Part shown: in pieces, positions 1 to 7,823 of the stretch
Numbering within the stretch: position 1 is the stretch's first letter
Layout: the number at the start of each line of letters is the position of its first letter
From: Nocardioides dokdonensis FR1436
Lineage (GTDB): Bacteria; Actinomycetota; Actinomycetes; Propionibacteriales; Nocardioidaceae
Direction of reading: 5' to 3'
Length of the DNA: 64,000 nt
Assembly (NCBI RefSeq): GCF_001653335.1
Contig: NZ_CP015079.1
Coordinates: 2,728,001-2,792,000 of the forward strand
The notes under the pieces: model-generated
The model's input: only the letters and a program-made list of their open reading frames with translations
What the model was told of the DNA's origin: nothing
Database searches by the model: none
Translations under genes and position numbers: made by a program

Positions 1-659
1 GGGCGCTGCCGCTGCTGCTGGTCTTCGTCACGTTCCTGTTCATCAACGCCGAGGTGTGGCAGCTCTCCGCCGCCCTGGAGACCGGAGCCCTGTGGCTGGT
101 CGTGCTGCTCTTCGCGGTCCTCGCGGTCGCCTTCCTCGCGGTGCGGCTCCCCGAGGAGGTCGACAAGGTCGACGACGAGGTCGACGACGCGTTCCTGGTG
201 CGCGCCTGCGCCGGCACCCCGCTGGAGTCCGAGTGCGCGCGGCTGCTCGCCGACCCCGACGCCGACCCGGCGTCGTACGCGACGGTGAGCGGGTTCGAGC
301 GCGCCAACCTGGTGCTGTTCATGGTGGTCATCCAGGCCGCGCAGGTGCTGCTGATGGCCGGCGGCGTCTTCGTCTTCTTCCTGCTCTTCGGCGCGCTGAC
401 GATGGGTGTGGACGTGCAGTCGGCCTGGACCGGCATCGACAAGGGCGACATCACCACGCTGCCCTACCTGGTGCAGGTCTCCCTGCCGCTGGGCAAGGTC
501 TCGCTGTTCCTGGCGGCCTTCTCGCTGCTCTACCTGGCGGTGGCGACCGTCACCGACGACACCTACCGCGAGCAGTTCTTCGGCCGCGTCGTGCGCGAGC
601 TCGAGCGGGCCGTGGGGGTCCGGGCCGTCTACCTGGCCCTGCGCGACCAGCGTTCCTGA
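1..659 (+). CDS. Integral membrane protein, C-terminal part (5' end outside window)
   Basis: The reading frame is open from base 3, so the gene begins before the window. It encodes at least 218 residues. The visible part has a hydrophobic segment at the left edge, another shortly after (LWLVVLLFAVLAVAFLA), a charged Glu/Asp/Lys loop, and two more hydrophobic segments separated by a soluble stretch (about VLFMVVIQAAQVLLM and VSLFLAAFSLLYLAVA). It ends in a basic cytoplasmic-looking tail. I recognise no catalytic motif and assign no function. It resembles conserved actinobacterial hypothetical membrane proteins, but that is an impression only. A possible terminator follows about 50 bases downstream, so it is probably not in the same transcript as the ABC importer. 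Confidence 0.8.
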   Translation, partial: ALPLLLVFVTFLFINAEVWQLSAALETGALWLVVLLFAVLAVAFLAVRLPEEVDKVDDEVDDAFLVRACAGTPLESECARLLADPDADPASYATVSGFERANLVLFMVVIQAAQVLLMAGGVFVFFLLFGALTMGVDVQSAWTGIDKGDITTLPYLVQVSLPLGKVSLFLAAFSLLYLAVATVTDDTYREQFFGRVVRELERAVGVRAVYLALRDQRS

Positions 660-711
660 CCCCGCCCGCGAGCCCCTGCGCGGCCTCGCCGGTATCACGC
701 TGCGACCCGGT

Positions 712-739
712 GCCGACCCGGTGGGGGAGGGGGGTCGGC
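712..739 (+). terminator. Possible terminator after the first gene
   Basis: An 8-bp inverted repeat (GCCGACCC / GGGTCGGC) surrounds a 12-base G-rich loop. There is no T tract after it, so termination is only a suggestion. Confidence 0.35.
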
Positions 740-925
740 GGCTCGGAGGTGGGCTAACTTCGATGGCTGGTCGTCGCCCCGGCCGCTCGGGAGACAGGGG
801 CAGTCCGCGCGACCATCCCACGTCCGGGCCGGAGGTCTCCTCCGGCCCGTGCACGTGCCCGGGTGGCCGCGTCCAGTGGCGCCGGCAGCAGGTCGGGCCC
901 CCGAGTCGGAAGTCGAGCACCCCAC

Positions 926-2161
926 GTGCCAGTGATCGAGGCGAACAACGTCTACAAGGTCTTCGGGCGTCGTCCCGAGCGCGCCGTCCAACGCCTGCGC
1001 GACGGCGCCGGCCGCGAGGAGCTGCGTGAGAGCGGCCAGACCGCCGCGGTGATCGACGCCTCGTTCACCGTCGACCAGGGCGAGATCTTCGTCGTCATGG
1101 GCCTCTCCGGCTCCGGCAAGTCGACGCTGATCCGGATGGTCAACGGGCTGCTGCTGCCCACCGCCGGCCGGATCGAGGTCGGCGGTCGCGACATCGGGTC
1201 CCTGGACGCGCGCGGCCTGCGCCGGGTGCGTCGCGACACCGTCAGCATGGTCTTCCAGCACTTCGCGCTGCTCCCGCACCGCACCGTCGGCGAGAACGCG
1301 GCGTACGGCTTGAAGCTGCAGGGCCTCAACCGCTCGGAGCGGGAGAAGCGCGCCGGCGAGGCGCTCGAGATGGTCGGCCTGGACGGTTGGGGCGGGTCGC
1401 TGCCCGGCGAGCTGTCGGGCGGCATGCGCCAGCGGGTCGGGCTGGCCCGCGCGCTGGCGGCCGGCACCGACGTGCTGCTGATGGACGAGGCGTTCAGCGC
1501 GCTCGACCCGCTGATCCGCCGCGAGATGCAGGACCAGCTCGTCGAGCTGCAGCACCGCCTCGGCAAGACCGTCCTCTTCATCACCCACGACCTCAACGAG
1601 GCGATGCGCCTGGGTGACCGGATCGCGATGATGCGCGACGGCCGCGTCGTGCAGCAGGGCACAGCGGAGCAGATCCTCAACGACCCCGCCAACGACTACG
1701 TGGCCCAGTTCGTGCAGGACGTCGACCGCACCCGGGTGCTCACCGCCGGCTCCGTCATGGAGCCACCGGTCGCGGTGCTCGGCGGGGACCAGGGTCCCCG
1801 GGCCGCCCACAAGCTGATGCGTGAGCACCAGACGGCAGCCCTGATGGTCGTGGACCGCCAACGCCGGCTGCTCGGGGTGGTGACCGAGGACGACGTGGCC
1901 CGCTCGAGCGTCGACGACGTCCGCGCGACGCTGCGTCCCGCCGTGACCGTGACGGCCGACACCGCCGTCGCCGATCTCTTCGCCGCCTCTGCCGACAGCC
2001 CCACCGCGCTCGCGGTCGTCGGTGCGGACGACCGGCTGCTCGGGGTGATCCCGCGGGTCACGCTGCTCAGCGCGATGGGCGCCCTGTCGGCACCCGACGT
2101 CACCGGCACCACCAGCACGCCCGCGACGACGAGCAGCACCGGAGAGAGGGTCCTTCGATGA
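926..2161 (+). CDS. proV: Glycine betaine/choline ABC transporter ATPase with CBS domains
   Basis: ATP-hydrolysing subunit of an osmoprotectant (quaternary amine) importer, acting on the cytoplasmic face. With a GTG start at 926 the protein has 411 residues. Visible motifs are Walker A GLSGSGKST (residues 59-67), Q-loop Gln111, signature LSGGMRQR (163-170) and Walker B LLMDEA (184-189), then the switch histidine in ITHD. Residues about 275-400 form a pair of CBS repeats, which in the OpuA family sense ionic strength or nucleotides. The N-terminal insert after KVFG is typical of ProV/OpuAA. Longer GTG starts exist (863), but homologous sequence begins at VIEANNVYKVFG. Its stop overlaps the permease start (ATGA), so the two are translationally coupled. 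Substrate choice between betaine, proline and choline cannot be read from sequence. Confidence 0.93.
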   Translation: MPVIEANNVYKVFGRRPERAVQRLRDGAGREELRESGQTAAVIDASFTVDQGEIFVVMGLSGSGKSTLIRMVNGLLLPTAGRIEVGGRDIGSLDARGLRRVRRDTVSMVFQHFALLPHRTVGENAAYGLKLQGLNRSEREKRAGEALEMVGLDGWGGSLPGELSGGMRQRVGLARALAAGTDVLLMDEAFSALDPLIRREMQDQLVELQHRLGKTVLFITHDLNEAMRLGDRIAMMRDGRVVQQGTAEQILNDPANDYVAQFVQDVDRTRVLTAGSVMEPPVAVLGGDQGPRAAHKLMREHQTAALMVVDRQRRLLGVVTEDDVARSSVDDVRATLRPAVTVTADTAVADLFAASADSPTALAVVGADDRLLGVIPRVTLLSAMGALSAPDVTGTTSTPATTSSTGERVLR

Positions 2162-3090
2162 GCACCCAGGCAGCTTCGAGCACCTCGGACCCGATCGTGC
2201 CCCGCATCCCGGTGGGGGAGTGGATCGACTCCGGCTTCGACTGGGTCAAGGAGAACCTCGGCGAGTTCTTCGACACCGTCTCGGACGGCACCGAGACCGT
2301 GATCGGTGGGCTCTCGGACGCGCTGAACTCGCCGGCCCCCCTGCTGATGGTCGGGATCCTGTCGGTGGTCGCCCTGCTGGTCGCCGGGTGGAAGGTCGCC
2401 CTGACCTCCCTGGTCGGACTGACGCTGGTGATCGGGATGGACCAGTGGGAGAACGCCATGGTCACCCTGGCCCTGGTGCTCACCGCGACCGTCGTGGCCC
2501 TGCTCATCGGCATCCCGGTCGGCGTGCTGGCGGCCACCTCCGACCGGGTCAGTCGGGCAGTGCGACCGGTCCTGGACCTGATGCAGACCATGCCCGCCTT
2601 CGTCTGGCTGGTGCCCGTCGTGACGCTCTTCAGCATCGGCGTCCCGGCCGGGCTCGTGGCCACCGTCATCTTCGCGGTGCCCCCGGGCGTGCGCCTGACC
2701 GAGCTCGGCATCCGCCAGGTCGACGCCGAGGTCGTCGAGGCCGGGAACGCCTTCGGTGGCACCCGGCGCCAGATCCTCGGGGGCATCCAGCTGCCGCTCG
2801 CCCTGCCGACGGTGATGGCCGGGGTCAACCAGGTGATCATGCTGTCGCTCTCGATGGCGGTCATCGCGGGGCTCGTCGGAGCCGGCGGCCTCGGCGGCGC
2901 GGTGACCAGCTCCATCGCCCGCCTCGACATCGGGCTCGGCTTCGAGGCCGGGCTCGCCGTCGTCGCCCTGGCGATCTACCTGGACCGCGTCACCGCGGCG
3001 GTCAGCGAGCGCGGTCGGCGCAGCCGGCCCTCGCTGCGTGGGCTGGTCGCGCGGCGCGAGCAGCGGCGCGCGGTCCGGTCCGCCGCCTGA
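2158..3090 (+). CDS. proW: Glycine betaine/choline ABC transporter permease
   Basis: Membrane subunit of the importer, 310 residues. After a soluble N-terminal region of about 60 residues there are six or so hydrophobic segments. The cytoplasmic EAA loop, which contacts the ATPase, is visible around EAGNAFGGTRRQILGGIQLP. This is the BPD_transp_1 fold of ProW/OpuAB. The start ATG lies inside the end of the ATPase gene (4-base overlap). The receptor gene follows after an 80-base gap with its own ribosome-binding site. The permease alone cannot tell the substrate. Confidence 0.93.
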   Translation: MSTQAASSTSDPIVPRIPVGEWIDSGFDWVKENLGEFFDTVSDGTETVIGGLSDALNSPAPLLMVGILSVVALLVAGWKVALTSLVGLTLVIGMDQWENAMVTLALVLTATVVALLIGIPVGVLAATSDRVSRAVRPVLDLMQTMPAFVWLVPVVTLFSIGVPAGLVATVIFAVPPGVRLTELGIRQVDAEVVEAGNAFGGTRRQILGGIQLPLALPTVMAGVNQVIMLSLSMAVIAGLVGAGGLGGAVTSSIARLDIGLGFEAGLAVVALAIYLDRVTAAVSERGRRSRPSLRGLVARREQRRAVRSAA

Positions 3091-3169
3091 CCCGGACCAC
3101 CACCACCCACCCGCCCCGACCAGCACCGACCAGCACCAACCAGTGAAAGCACCACGAGAGGAACGAGAC

Positions 3170-4075
3170 ATGCGCAAGACGACACTGCGACGCGTCGGAC
3201 TGGCAGCCGCGCTCCTGGCCATGGGCGGCACTGCCGCTGCCTGCGGCAGCGACGAGGGCGAGACCCAGGCCTCCGGTGGCGAGGGCGGCACCATCACCCT
3301 CGGCATCATCCCGTCCTGGACTGACGGTCTCTCCATGGCCCACCTGTGGCAGAACGTGCTCGAGTCCGAGGGCTACGAGGTGGAGATCAAGGAGATCGCC
3401 GACGCGGCCCCCCTCTACACCGGGGTCGCCGAGGGCGACATCGACGTCTACCCCTCGGCCTGGCCGGAGGTCACCCACGCCTCCTACATGGAGAAGTACG
3501 GCGACGACCTCGAGGACCTCGGCGCCTGGTACGAGGGTGCCAAGCTCACCTTCGCCGTGCCGGAGTACAGCGACCTGGAGTCCATCGCCGACCTCGAGGG
3601 CCGTGCGGACGACTACGACGGCAAGATCATCGGCATCGAGCCCGGCGCCGGCCTGACCGAGGCCACCAAGAACAGCGTCATGCCGACCTACGGGCTGGTC
3701 GAGGACTACACCCTGGTGGAGTCCTCGACGACGGCGATGCTGGCCGAGCTCAAGAAGGCGACCGAGTCGGAGGAAGACATCGTCGTCACCCTGTGGCGTC
3801 CCTTCTGGGCCAACTCCGAGTTCCCGGTCAAGGACCTCGAGGACCCCGAGGGCGCGCTCGGTGACGCCGAGACCCTCAACGCCATCGCGACCGACGGCTT
3901 CTCCGAGGAGTTCCCGGAGGCGGCCGAGCTGTTCACCAACTTCACGCTGGACGACGAGCAGTACGGGTCGCTGGAGAACCTCGTGGTCAACGAGTACGGC
4001 CAGGGCAAGGAAGGCGAGGCCGTCGAGGCCTGGCTGCAGGAGAACCCGGACTTCGTGGACTCCCTGCAGGGCTGA
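3170..4075 (+). CDS. proX: Betaine/choline-binding lipoprotein of the ABC importer
   Basis: Extracytoplasmic substrate receptor, 301 residues. A basic n-region and hydrophobic stretch lead to a lipobox ending in Cys25 (TAAAC), so it is probably a membrane-anchored lipoprotein. The mature part belongs to the OpuAC family: it starts with a beta strand (TITLGIIPSWTDG), has many Trp and Tyr residues suited to an aromatic cage for a quaternary amine, and includes the phrase DVYPSAWPEV typical of glycine betaine/choline receptors. An AGAGG-like site lies about 10 bases before the ATG at 3170. It is last in a three-gene operon and is followed by a strong hairpin shared with the convergent PTS genes. 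Confidence 0.92.
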   Translation: MRKTTLRRVGLAAALLAMGGTAAACGSDEGETQASGGEGGTITLGIIPSWTDGLSMAHLWQNVLESEGYEVEIKEIADAAPLYTGVAEGDIDVYPSAWPEVTHASYMEKYGDDLEDLGAWYEGAKLTFAVPEYSDLESIADLEGRADDYDGKIIGIEPGAGLTEATKNSVMPTYGLVEDYTLVESSTTAMLAELKKATESEEDIVVTLWRPFWANSEFPVKDLEDPEGALGDAETLNAIATDGFSEEFPEAAELFTNFTLDDEQYGSLENLVVNEYGQGKEGEAVEAWLQENPDFVDSLQG

Positions 4076-4114
4076 CCCCATCTCGACCCGGCTCCGGCCG
4101 GGCCCAGCACGGCC

Positions 4115-4152
4115 CCGGACCGGGCCATCCCTGAGGGGGTGGCCCGGTCCGG
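4115..4152. terminator. Bidirectional terminator between the betaine importer and ptsH
   Basis: A perfect 13-bp inverted repeat (4115-4127 CCGGACCGGGCCA, 4140-4152 its complement) with a 12-base loop sits between two convergent genes. It could stop transcription from both sides. There is no long T run, which is usual in such GC-rich genomes. Confidence 0.75.
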
Positions 4153-4156
4153 TGCG

Positions 4157-4414
4157 TCAGGCGTCGAGGTCCTGCTCGACCAGGGCGGCGATCGTGTCGA
4201 CGTCTCCCTGGTCGTCGCCGGAGACGATGACCTTGTCACCCTTGCCGGCGCCGAGGGTCATGATGAGCAGGGCGGACGACGCCTCGACGGGCTCCCCGCC
4301 CTCGACGGCGAGGAGGACCTCGCTGTCCAGCTCGGCCGCGGCCTCGGAGATGGTGGCGGCGGGTCGTGCGTGCAGCCCGACGGCGGAGCCGACGAGGACG
4401 GTCGTGGTGGGCAT
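4157..4414 (-). CDS. ptsH: Phosphocarrier protein HPr
   Basis: Small cytoplasmic phosphocarrier of the PTS sugar system, 85 residues, the normal HPr length. It receives phosphate from enzyme I on His15 (GLHARPA, residues 13-19) and passes it to EIIA. The regulatory serine region aligns at ASSALLIMTLG, with Ser47 matching Ser46 of Bacillus HPr. Whether an HPr kinase uses it here is unknown. A good AAGGAG site precedes the ATG at 4414. It lies 40 bases downstream of the fructose permease in the same direction, so the two form an operon. No enzyme I gene is visible in the window. Confidence 0.95.
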   Translation of the reverse strand: MPTTTVLVGSAVGLHARPAATISEAAAELDSEVLLAVEGGEPVEASSALLIMTLGAGKGDKVIVSGDDQGDVDTIAALVEQDLDA

Positions 4415-4454
4415 GGTGCTCCTTCAGTGGGGTGGTGCGGTGGGGGCGGGCGGA

Positions 4455-6506
4455 TCAGACGGTGACGAGCGGTGTCTCCACCGGTGCCGGGGCGGTCGAC
4501 TTCAGGGCCAGGACCGCGGCGCAGGCCACGGCCACACCGGCGGCCAGGGCGATGATGAAGCCCAGCACGCCATCGACGGCGAAGAGTACGAAGATGCCGC
4601 CGTGCGGGGCGCGCAGGCTGACCCCGAAGAGCTCCGCGAGCCCTCCCGTGACGGCGCTCCCGAGCATGATCGAGGGGATCACCCGCAGCGGGTCGGCGGC
4701 GGCGAACGGGATGGCGCCCTCGGTGATGAACGACGCGCCGAGCAGCCAGCCCGCCTTGCCGTTCTCCCGCTCGGCCACGGTGAACAGGGACGGACGCAGG
4801 ACGGTGGCCAGCGCCAGGGCGATCGGCGGCACCATGCCGGCGAGCATCACCGCCGCCATCACCTTGAGCTGCGGAGCGTCGGTGGCCGTCGCGGCGGCGG
4901 CCAGCCCGGTGGTGGCGAAGGTGTAGGCGGTCTTGTTGAGCGGGCCGCCCATGTCGAAGGCCATCATGGCGCCCAGCAGCGCGCCGAGCAGGACGGCCAG
5001 CCCGGGACGGTCGCCCATGTAGACGAGGCCCGCCTCGAGCTGCTCCATGACGAAGCCGAGCGGGCGACCCAGGAGCACGACCATCACGAAGCCCACCGAG
5101 AGGGTCGTGAACAGCGGGATGACGAGCACGGGCATCAGCCCGCGGGCCCAGGTGGGCACGGGGCGTCGGGCGATCCAGTGCGCCACGAGGCCGGCCAGGA
5201 CGCCGCCGATGATGCCGCCCAGGAAACCGGTGCCCAGCGTGCCCGCGAGCGCGCCCATCACGAAGCCCGGCGCGATCCCGGGGCGGTCGGCGATCGCGAA
5301 CGCGATGTAGCCGGCCAGGGCGGGCACGAGGAACCCGAAGGCGGTGCCGCCGAGGACGAAGAAGAGGGCGCCGAAGTAGGCCAGGAGAGAGCTGCCGAAG
5401 AGTGCGTGGTCGAGCCCGAGCGCGTCGAGGTCGGGCAGGTTGAACAACGAGCTGTCGGTCGCCACAGCGCCGTGGTCGACGATCTCGTAGCCGCCGAAGA
5501 GGAAGCCCAGCGCGATGAGGAGGCCGCCTGCTGCGACGAACGGGATCATGTAGGACACGCCGGTCATCAGGATCCGGCGGACCCGCCCGCCCCAGGTCTC
5601 ACCGCTGGAGCCGCCGGTGCCGACGGACGCGCCGGCGCCGCCCTCGCCTGCGGAGCCCTCGACCCTGGGTGCCGACGGGTCGTCGGCGCGCTCCAGGGCC
5701 TCGGCGACCATCAGGTCGGCCTCGTCGATCGGACGCTTGACGCCCGAGCTGACGAGGGGGAGACCCGCGAACCTGGCCCGGTCCCGCACTCCGACGTCGA
5801 CGGCGAAGATCACGGCGTCGGCGGCCTCGATGGTCTCGCGCGCCAACGGGGTCGAGCCCGCCGAGCCCTGGGTCTCCACCGCGAGATCCACACCGGCGCG
5901 CTCGGCCGCGGCCTCCAGCGCCTCGGCGGCCATGTAGGTGTGGGCGATGCCGGTGGGGCAGGCGGTCACTGCGACGAGGCGGCGTCGTGCGGTCGGTACG
6001 GCGGCAGCCGGGCCGGGCTCCGGCCGGGACGGAGCCTCGGTGGTGGTCGGCTGGGCCGGAACCAGCACCTCGCTCACGAGGCCCACGAGCTCCTCCGCAC
6101 TGCCCGCGGCGCGCAGGGCGTCGGTGAACGCCGGCTTCACCAGGGCGCGGGCCAGCTGCGTGAGCAGCTTCAGGTGGGTGGCGTCCCCGCCCTCCGGAGC
6201 GCAGATCAGGAAGGCCAGGTCGGCGGGTCCGTCCTTGGCGCCGAAGTCGACGGGCGGGGACAGCCGGGCGAAGGCGAGGGTCGGTTCCTCCACGGCCGCG
6301 GTGCGGCAGTGCGGGATGGCGATGCCCCCGGGCAGGCCGGTCGGCGACGTCGCCTCACGAGCCAGTGCGTCCTGCACCAGCTGGTCGAGGTCACGGGTGC
6401 GTCCGGCGGCCAGCAGCAGCTCGGCCAGCCCCCGGATCGCCTCGTGCTTGTCGGCGCCGAGGTCCGCGTCGAGCCGGACGAGGTCTTCGTGGATCAGTGG
6501 TGACAT
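4455..6506 (-). CDS. fruA: PTS fructose-type transporter, fused EIIABC
   Basis: Sugar permease that phosphorylates its substrate during uptake, 683 residues. Three domains run in order. EIIA-fru occupies about 1-148, with phosphorylated His66 in GIAIPHC. EIIB-fru occupies about 173-275, with Cys183 in TACPTGIAHTY. EIIC occupies about 300-660, with around ten hydrophobic segments. An Ala/Pro/Glu-rich linker joins A and B. The ATG at 6506 is chosen because GGGAGGG lies just upstream and the EIIA domain begins there; a longer open frame upstream crosses the promoter. It is co-directional with ptsH. Fructose is the likely substrate by family, but mannitol-like or other ketose specificity is not excluded. 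No fruK or fruR is adjacent in the window. Confidence 0.93.
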   Translation of the reverse strand: MSPLIHEDLVRLDADLGADKHEAIRGLAELLLAAGRTRDLDQLVQDALAREATSPTGLPGGIAIPHCRTAAVEEPTLAFARLSPPVDFGAKDGPADLAFLICAPEGGDATHLKLLTQLARALVKPAFTDALRAAGSAEELVGLVSEVLVPAQPTTTEAPSRPEPGPAAAVPTARRRLVAVTACPTGIAHTYMAAEALEAAAERAGVDLAVETQGSAGSTPLARETIEAADAVIFAVDVGVRDRARFAGLPLVSSGVKRPIDEADLMVAEALERADDPSAPRVEGSAGEGGAGASVGTGGSSGETWGGRVRRILMTGVSYMIPFVAAGGLLIALGFLFGGYEIVDHGAVATDSSLFNLPDLDALGLDHALFGSSLLAYFGALFFVLGGTAFGFLVPALAGYIAFAIADRPGIAPGFVMGALAGTLGTGFLGGIIGGVLAGLVAHWIARRPVPTWARGLMPVLVIPLFTTLSVGFVMVVLLGRPLGFVMEQLEAGLVYMGDRPGLAVLLGALLGAMMAFDMGGPLNKTAYTFATTGLAAAATATDAPQLKVMAAVMLAGMVPPIALALATVLRPSLFTVAERENGKAGWLLGASFITEGAIPFAAADPLRVIPSIMLGSAVTGGLAELFGVSLRAPHGGIFVLFAVDGVLGFIIALAAGVAVACAAVLALKSTAPAPVETPLVTV

Positions 6507-6662
6507 GTCACCCTCCCTGGGTGTGGGGCAGTGCGCGCACGGGGGCCGGCTCCGGGTGGACCTGGCTCGGTGGCCGGGCCACGCCCTGCTGTGCGTCCTG
6601 GGCGGGCATCGAGATGTCCTCCGGGCAGCAGGCGCGACCCCACCTGTGTCTGTGTTTATGTT

Positions 6663-6692
6663 GTTATATGCCCGAAAGTGTTTGATAGTCAA
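6663..6692 (-). promoter_or_regulatory. Strong sigma-70-like promoter for the PTS operon
   Basis: On the minus strand TTGACT (6692-6687) and TATAAC (6668-6663) are separated by 18 bases. This is the best vegetative promoter in the window. It lies in an unusually AT-rich patch of the 341-base gap between fruA and the small membrane protein. The predicted leader to the fruA ATG is about 150 bases. Between and after the boxes are repeated CAAACA/TAAACA words that could be a sugar-regulator operator (inference). I saw no further gene in this gap. Confidence 0.75.
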
Positions 6693-6847
6693 GGGGTCGG
6701 TGGGACACAGCTCCCGGGTGTCCCCGCCGAGCGCTGGTCTGGTCCGTCCGGCCGCGGTGGTTTGAAGTCCGGCGCGCGTGGACAACCTGACCCACGGCGT
6801 CCCCAGACCCACCCTGACCAGGGGCGCCGTCGATGAGAGGACACACC

Positions 6848-7087
6848 ATGGGTTACGGACTCGGAGCCTTCCTGATCGCCCTCGGCCTGATCCTGGCGCT
6901 CGCCGTGCAGGACGCCGTCGACGGCGTCGACCTGCAGATGATCGGCTGGATCCTCACCCTCGTCGGTCTCGGGGTGCTCATCCTGACCGCGGTGACGCTC
7001 AACTCGAGCCGGCGCAAGGGCACCGTGCAGACCACGACCCACCCCGACGGCTCGGTGAGCGAGCGTCGTACGGAGCACGACCTGTGA
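6848..7087 (+). CDS. Small two-helix membrane protein (DUF6458-like)
   Basis: A 79-residue protein with two hydrophobic helices (about residues 3-20 and 30-52) joined by a short acidic loop (DAVDGVDLQ), then a charged, Arg/Thr-rich cytoplasmic tail (SSRRKGTVQ...). It matches the pattern of small actinobacterial membrane proteins called DUF6458; no function is known to me. The ATG at 6848 is preceded by GAGAGGA. An alternative ATG five codons upstream (6833) would put the SD inside the gene and is less likely. It is followed by its own terminator hairpin, so it is a single-gene unit, divergent from fruA. Confidence 0.85.
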   Translation: MGYGLGAFLIALGLILALAVQDAVDGVDLQMIGWILTLVGLGVLILTAVTLNSSRRKGTVQTTTHPDGSVSERRTEHDL

Positions 7088-7110
7088 GCACTCGGCACTG
7101 AGGCGACCCC

Positions 7111-7149
7111 GAGCGGCGTCCGACCCGGATTTCGGGTTGGGCGCCGCTC
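7111..7149 (+). terminator. Terminator after the DUF6458-like gene
   Basis: A 17-bp stem (7111-7127 with 7133-7149) that includes two G-U pairs and has a 5-base loop rich in A/T. It is followed by a mildly T-rich stretch. Position and shape fit a rho-independent terminator upstream of rpsO. Confidence 0.75.
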
Positions 7150-7262
7150 GTCGTTATGGTGGTCGTTGCCGTAGAACGGCCGCGGACCAGTAGTGCCCGG
7201 GTGAACAGGCCCCGGCGCGCCGCGCAGCGAGTGCCCCAGCTGGGGCGAAGAAGGGAGCCCGC

Positions 7263-7538
7263 ATGTCGATCGGAACCGACGCGGAGACCAAGAAGAAGAT
7301 CATCGCCGAGTACGCCATCGCCGAGGGCGACACCGGCTCGCCCGAGGTGCAGATCGCGCTGCTGAGCCACCGCATCAGCCACCTGACCGAGCACCTCAAG
7401 GAGCACAAGCACGACCACCACAGCCGTCGTGGTCTGCTGCTCCTCGTGGGCCAGCGCCGTCGGCTGCTGAACTACCTCAACAAGTCGGAGATCGCTCGGT
7501 ACCGCTCGATCATCGAGCGCCTGGGTCTGCGTCGCTGA
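7263..7538 (+). CDS. rpsO: 30S ribosomal protein S15
   Basis: Primary-binding small-subunit ribosomal protein that contacts 16S rRNA helices H20-H22; 91 residues, close to the usual 89. The signature runs through [16 protein letters not shown] and the basic helix [20 protein letters not shown]. The N-terminal Met-Ser and the AAGGGAG site about 8 bases upstream support the ATG at 7263. As in most bacteria, pnp lies just downstream, here separated by a terminator hairpin. Autoregulation through its own leader is known in other bacteria, but I see no clear pseudoknot site here. Confidence 0.98.
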   Translation: MSIGTDAETKKKIIAEYAIAEGDTGSPEVQIALLSHRISHLTEHLKEHKHDHHSRRGLLLLVGQRRRLLNYLNKSEIARYRSIIERLGLRR

Positions 7539-7558
7539 CCACGCACCACTCGTGAGGG

Positions 7559-7589
7559 CGGAGCGGCTGCCCGACGGGCAGCCGCTCCG
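7559..7589 (+). terminator. Terminator or processing hairpin between rpsO and pnp
   Basis: A perfect 14-bp stem (7559-7572 with 7576-7589) has a 3-base loop, followed by TCGCATTC. It can act as a terminator, or as an RNase III target like the rpsO-pnp hairpins of other bacteria. A TAGGCT hexamer at 7612-7617, just after it, could be the -10 of a separate pnp promoter (weak). Confidence 0.7.
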
Positions 7590-7823
7590 TCGCATTCCGG
7601 GCCCCGAGCACTAGGCTCGGGCCTGCACAACTGAAGAACCCACCACCAGGAGCGACCCGCGCGCATCGGCCCGGTCCTCGGTAGTGGCTCTCAGCACCGC
7701 CAGTGAGCGGTCTGCGGGCCTCGATCGAAGACCGGCCCCCGCACCAACGGCGGGCCTGGCATCGCCCCCCGCCGCAGCAAGCGGGACGCAGCGGATCGCT
7801 CCGTGAGAAGGACAAGGATCCCT

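Noticed and set aside
3861..6503. 880-codon open frame on the plus strand across the PTS genes
   Set aside because: It is the antisense shadow of fruA and ptsH; composition is Gly/Arg/Glu-rich without domains, while the minus strand has complete EIIABC and HPr motifs.
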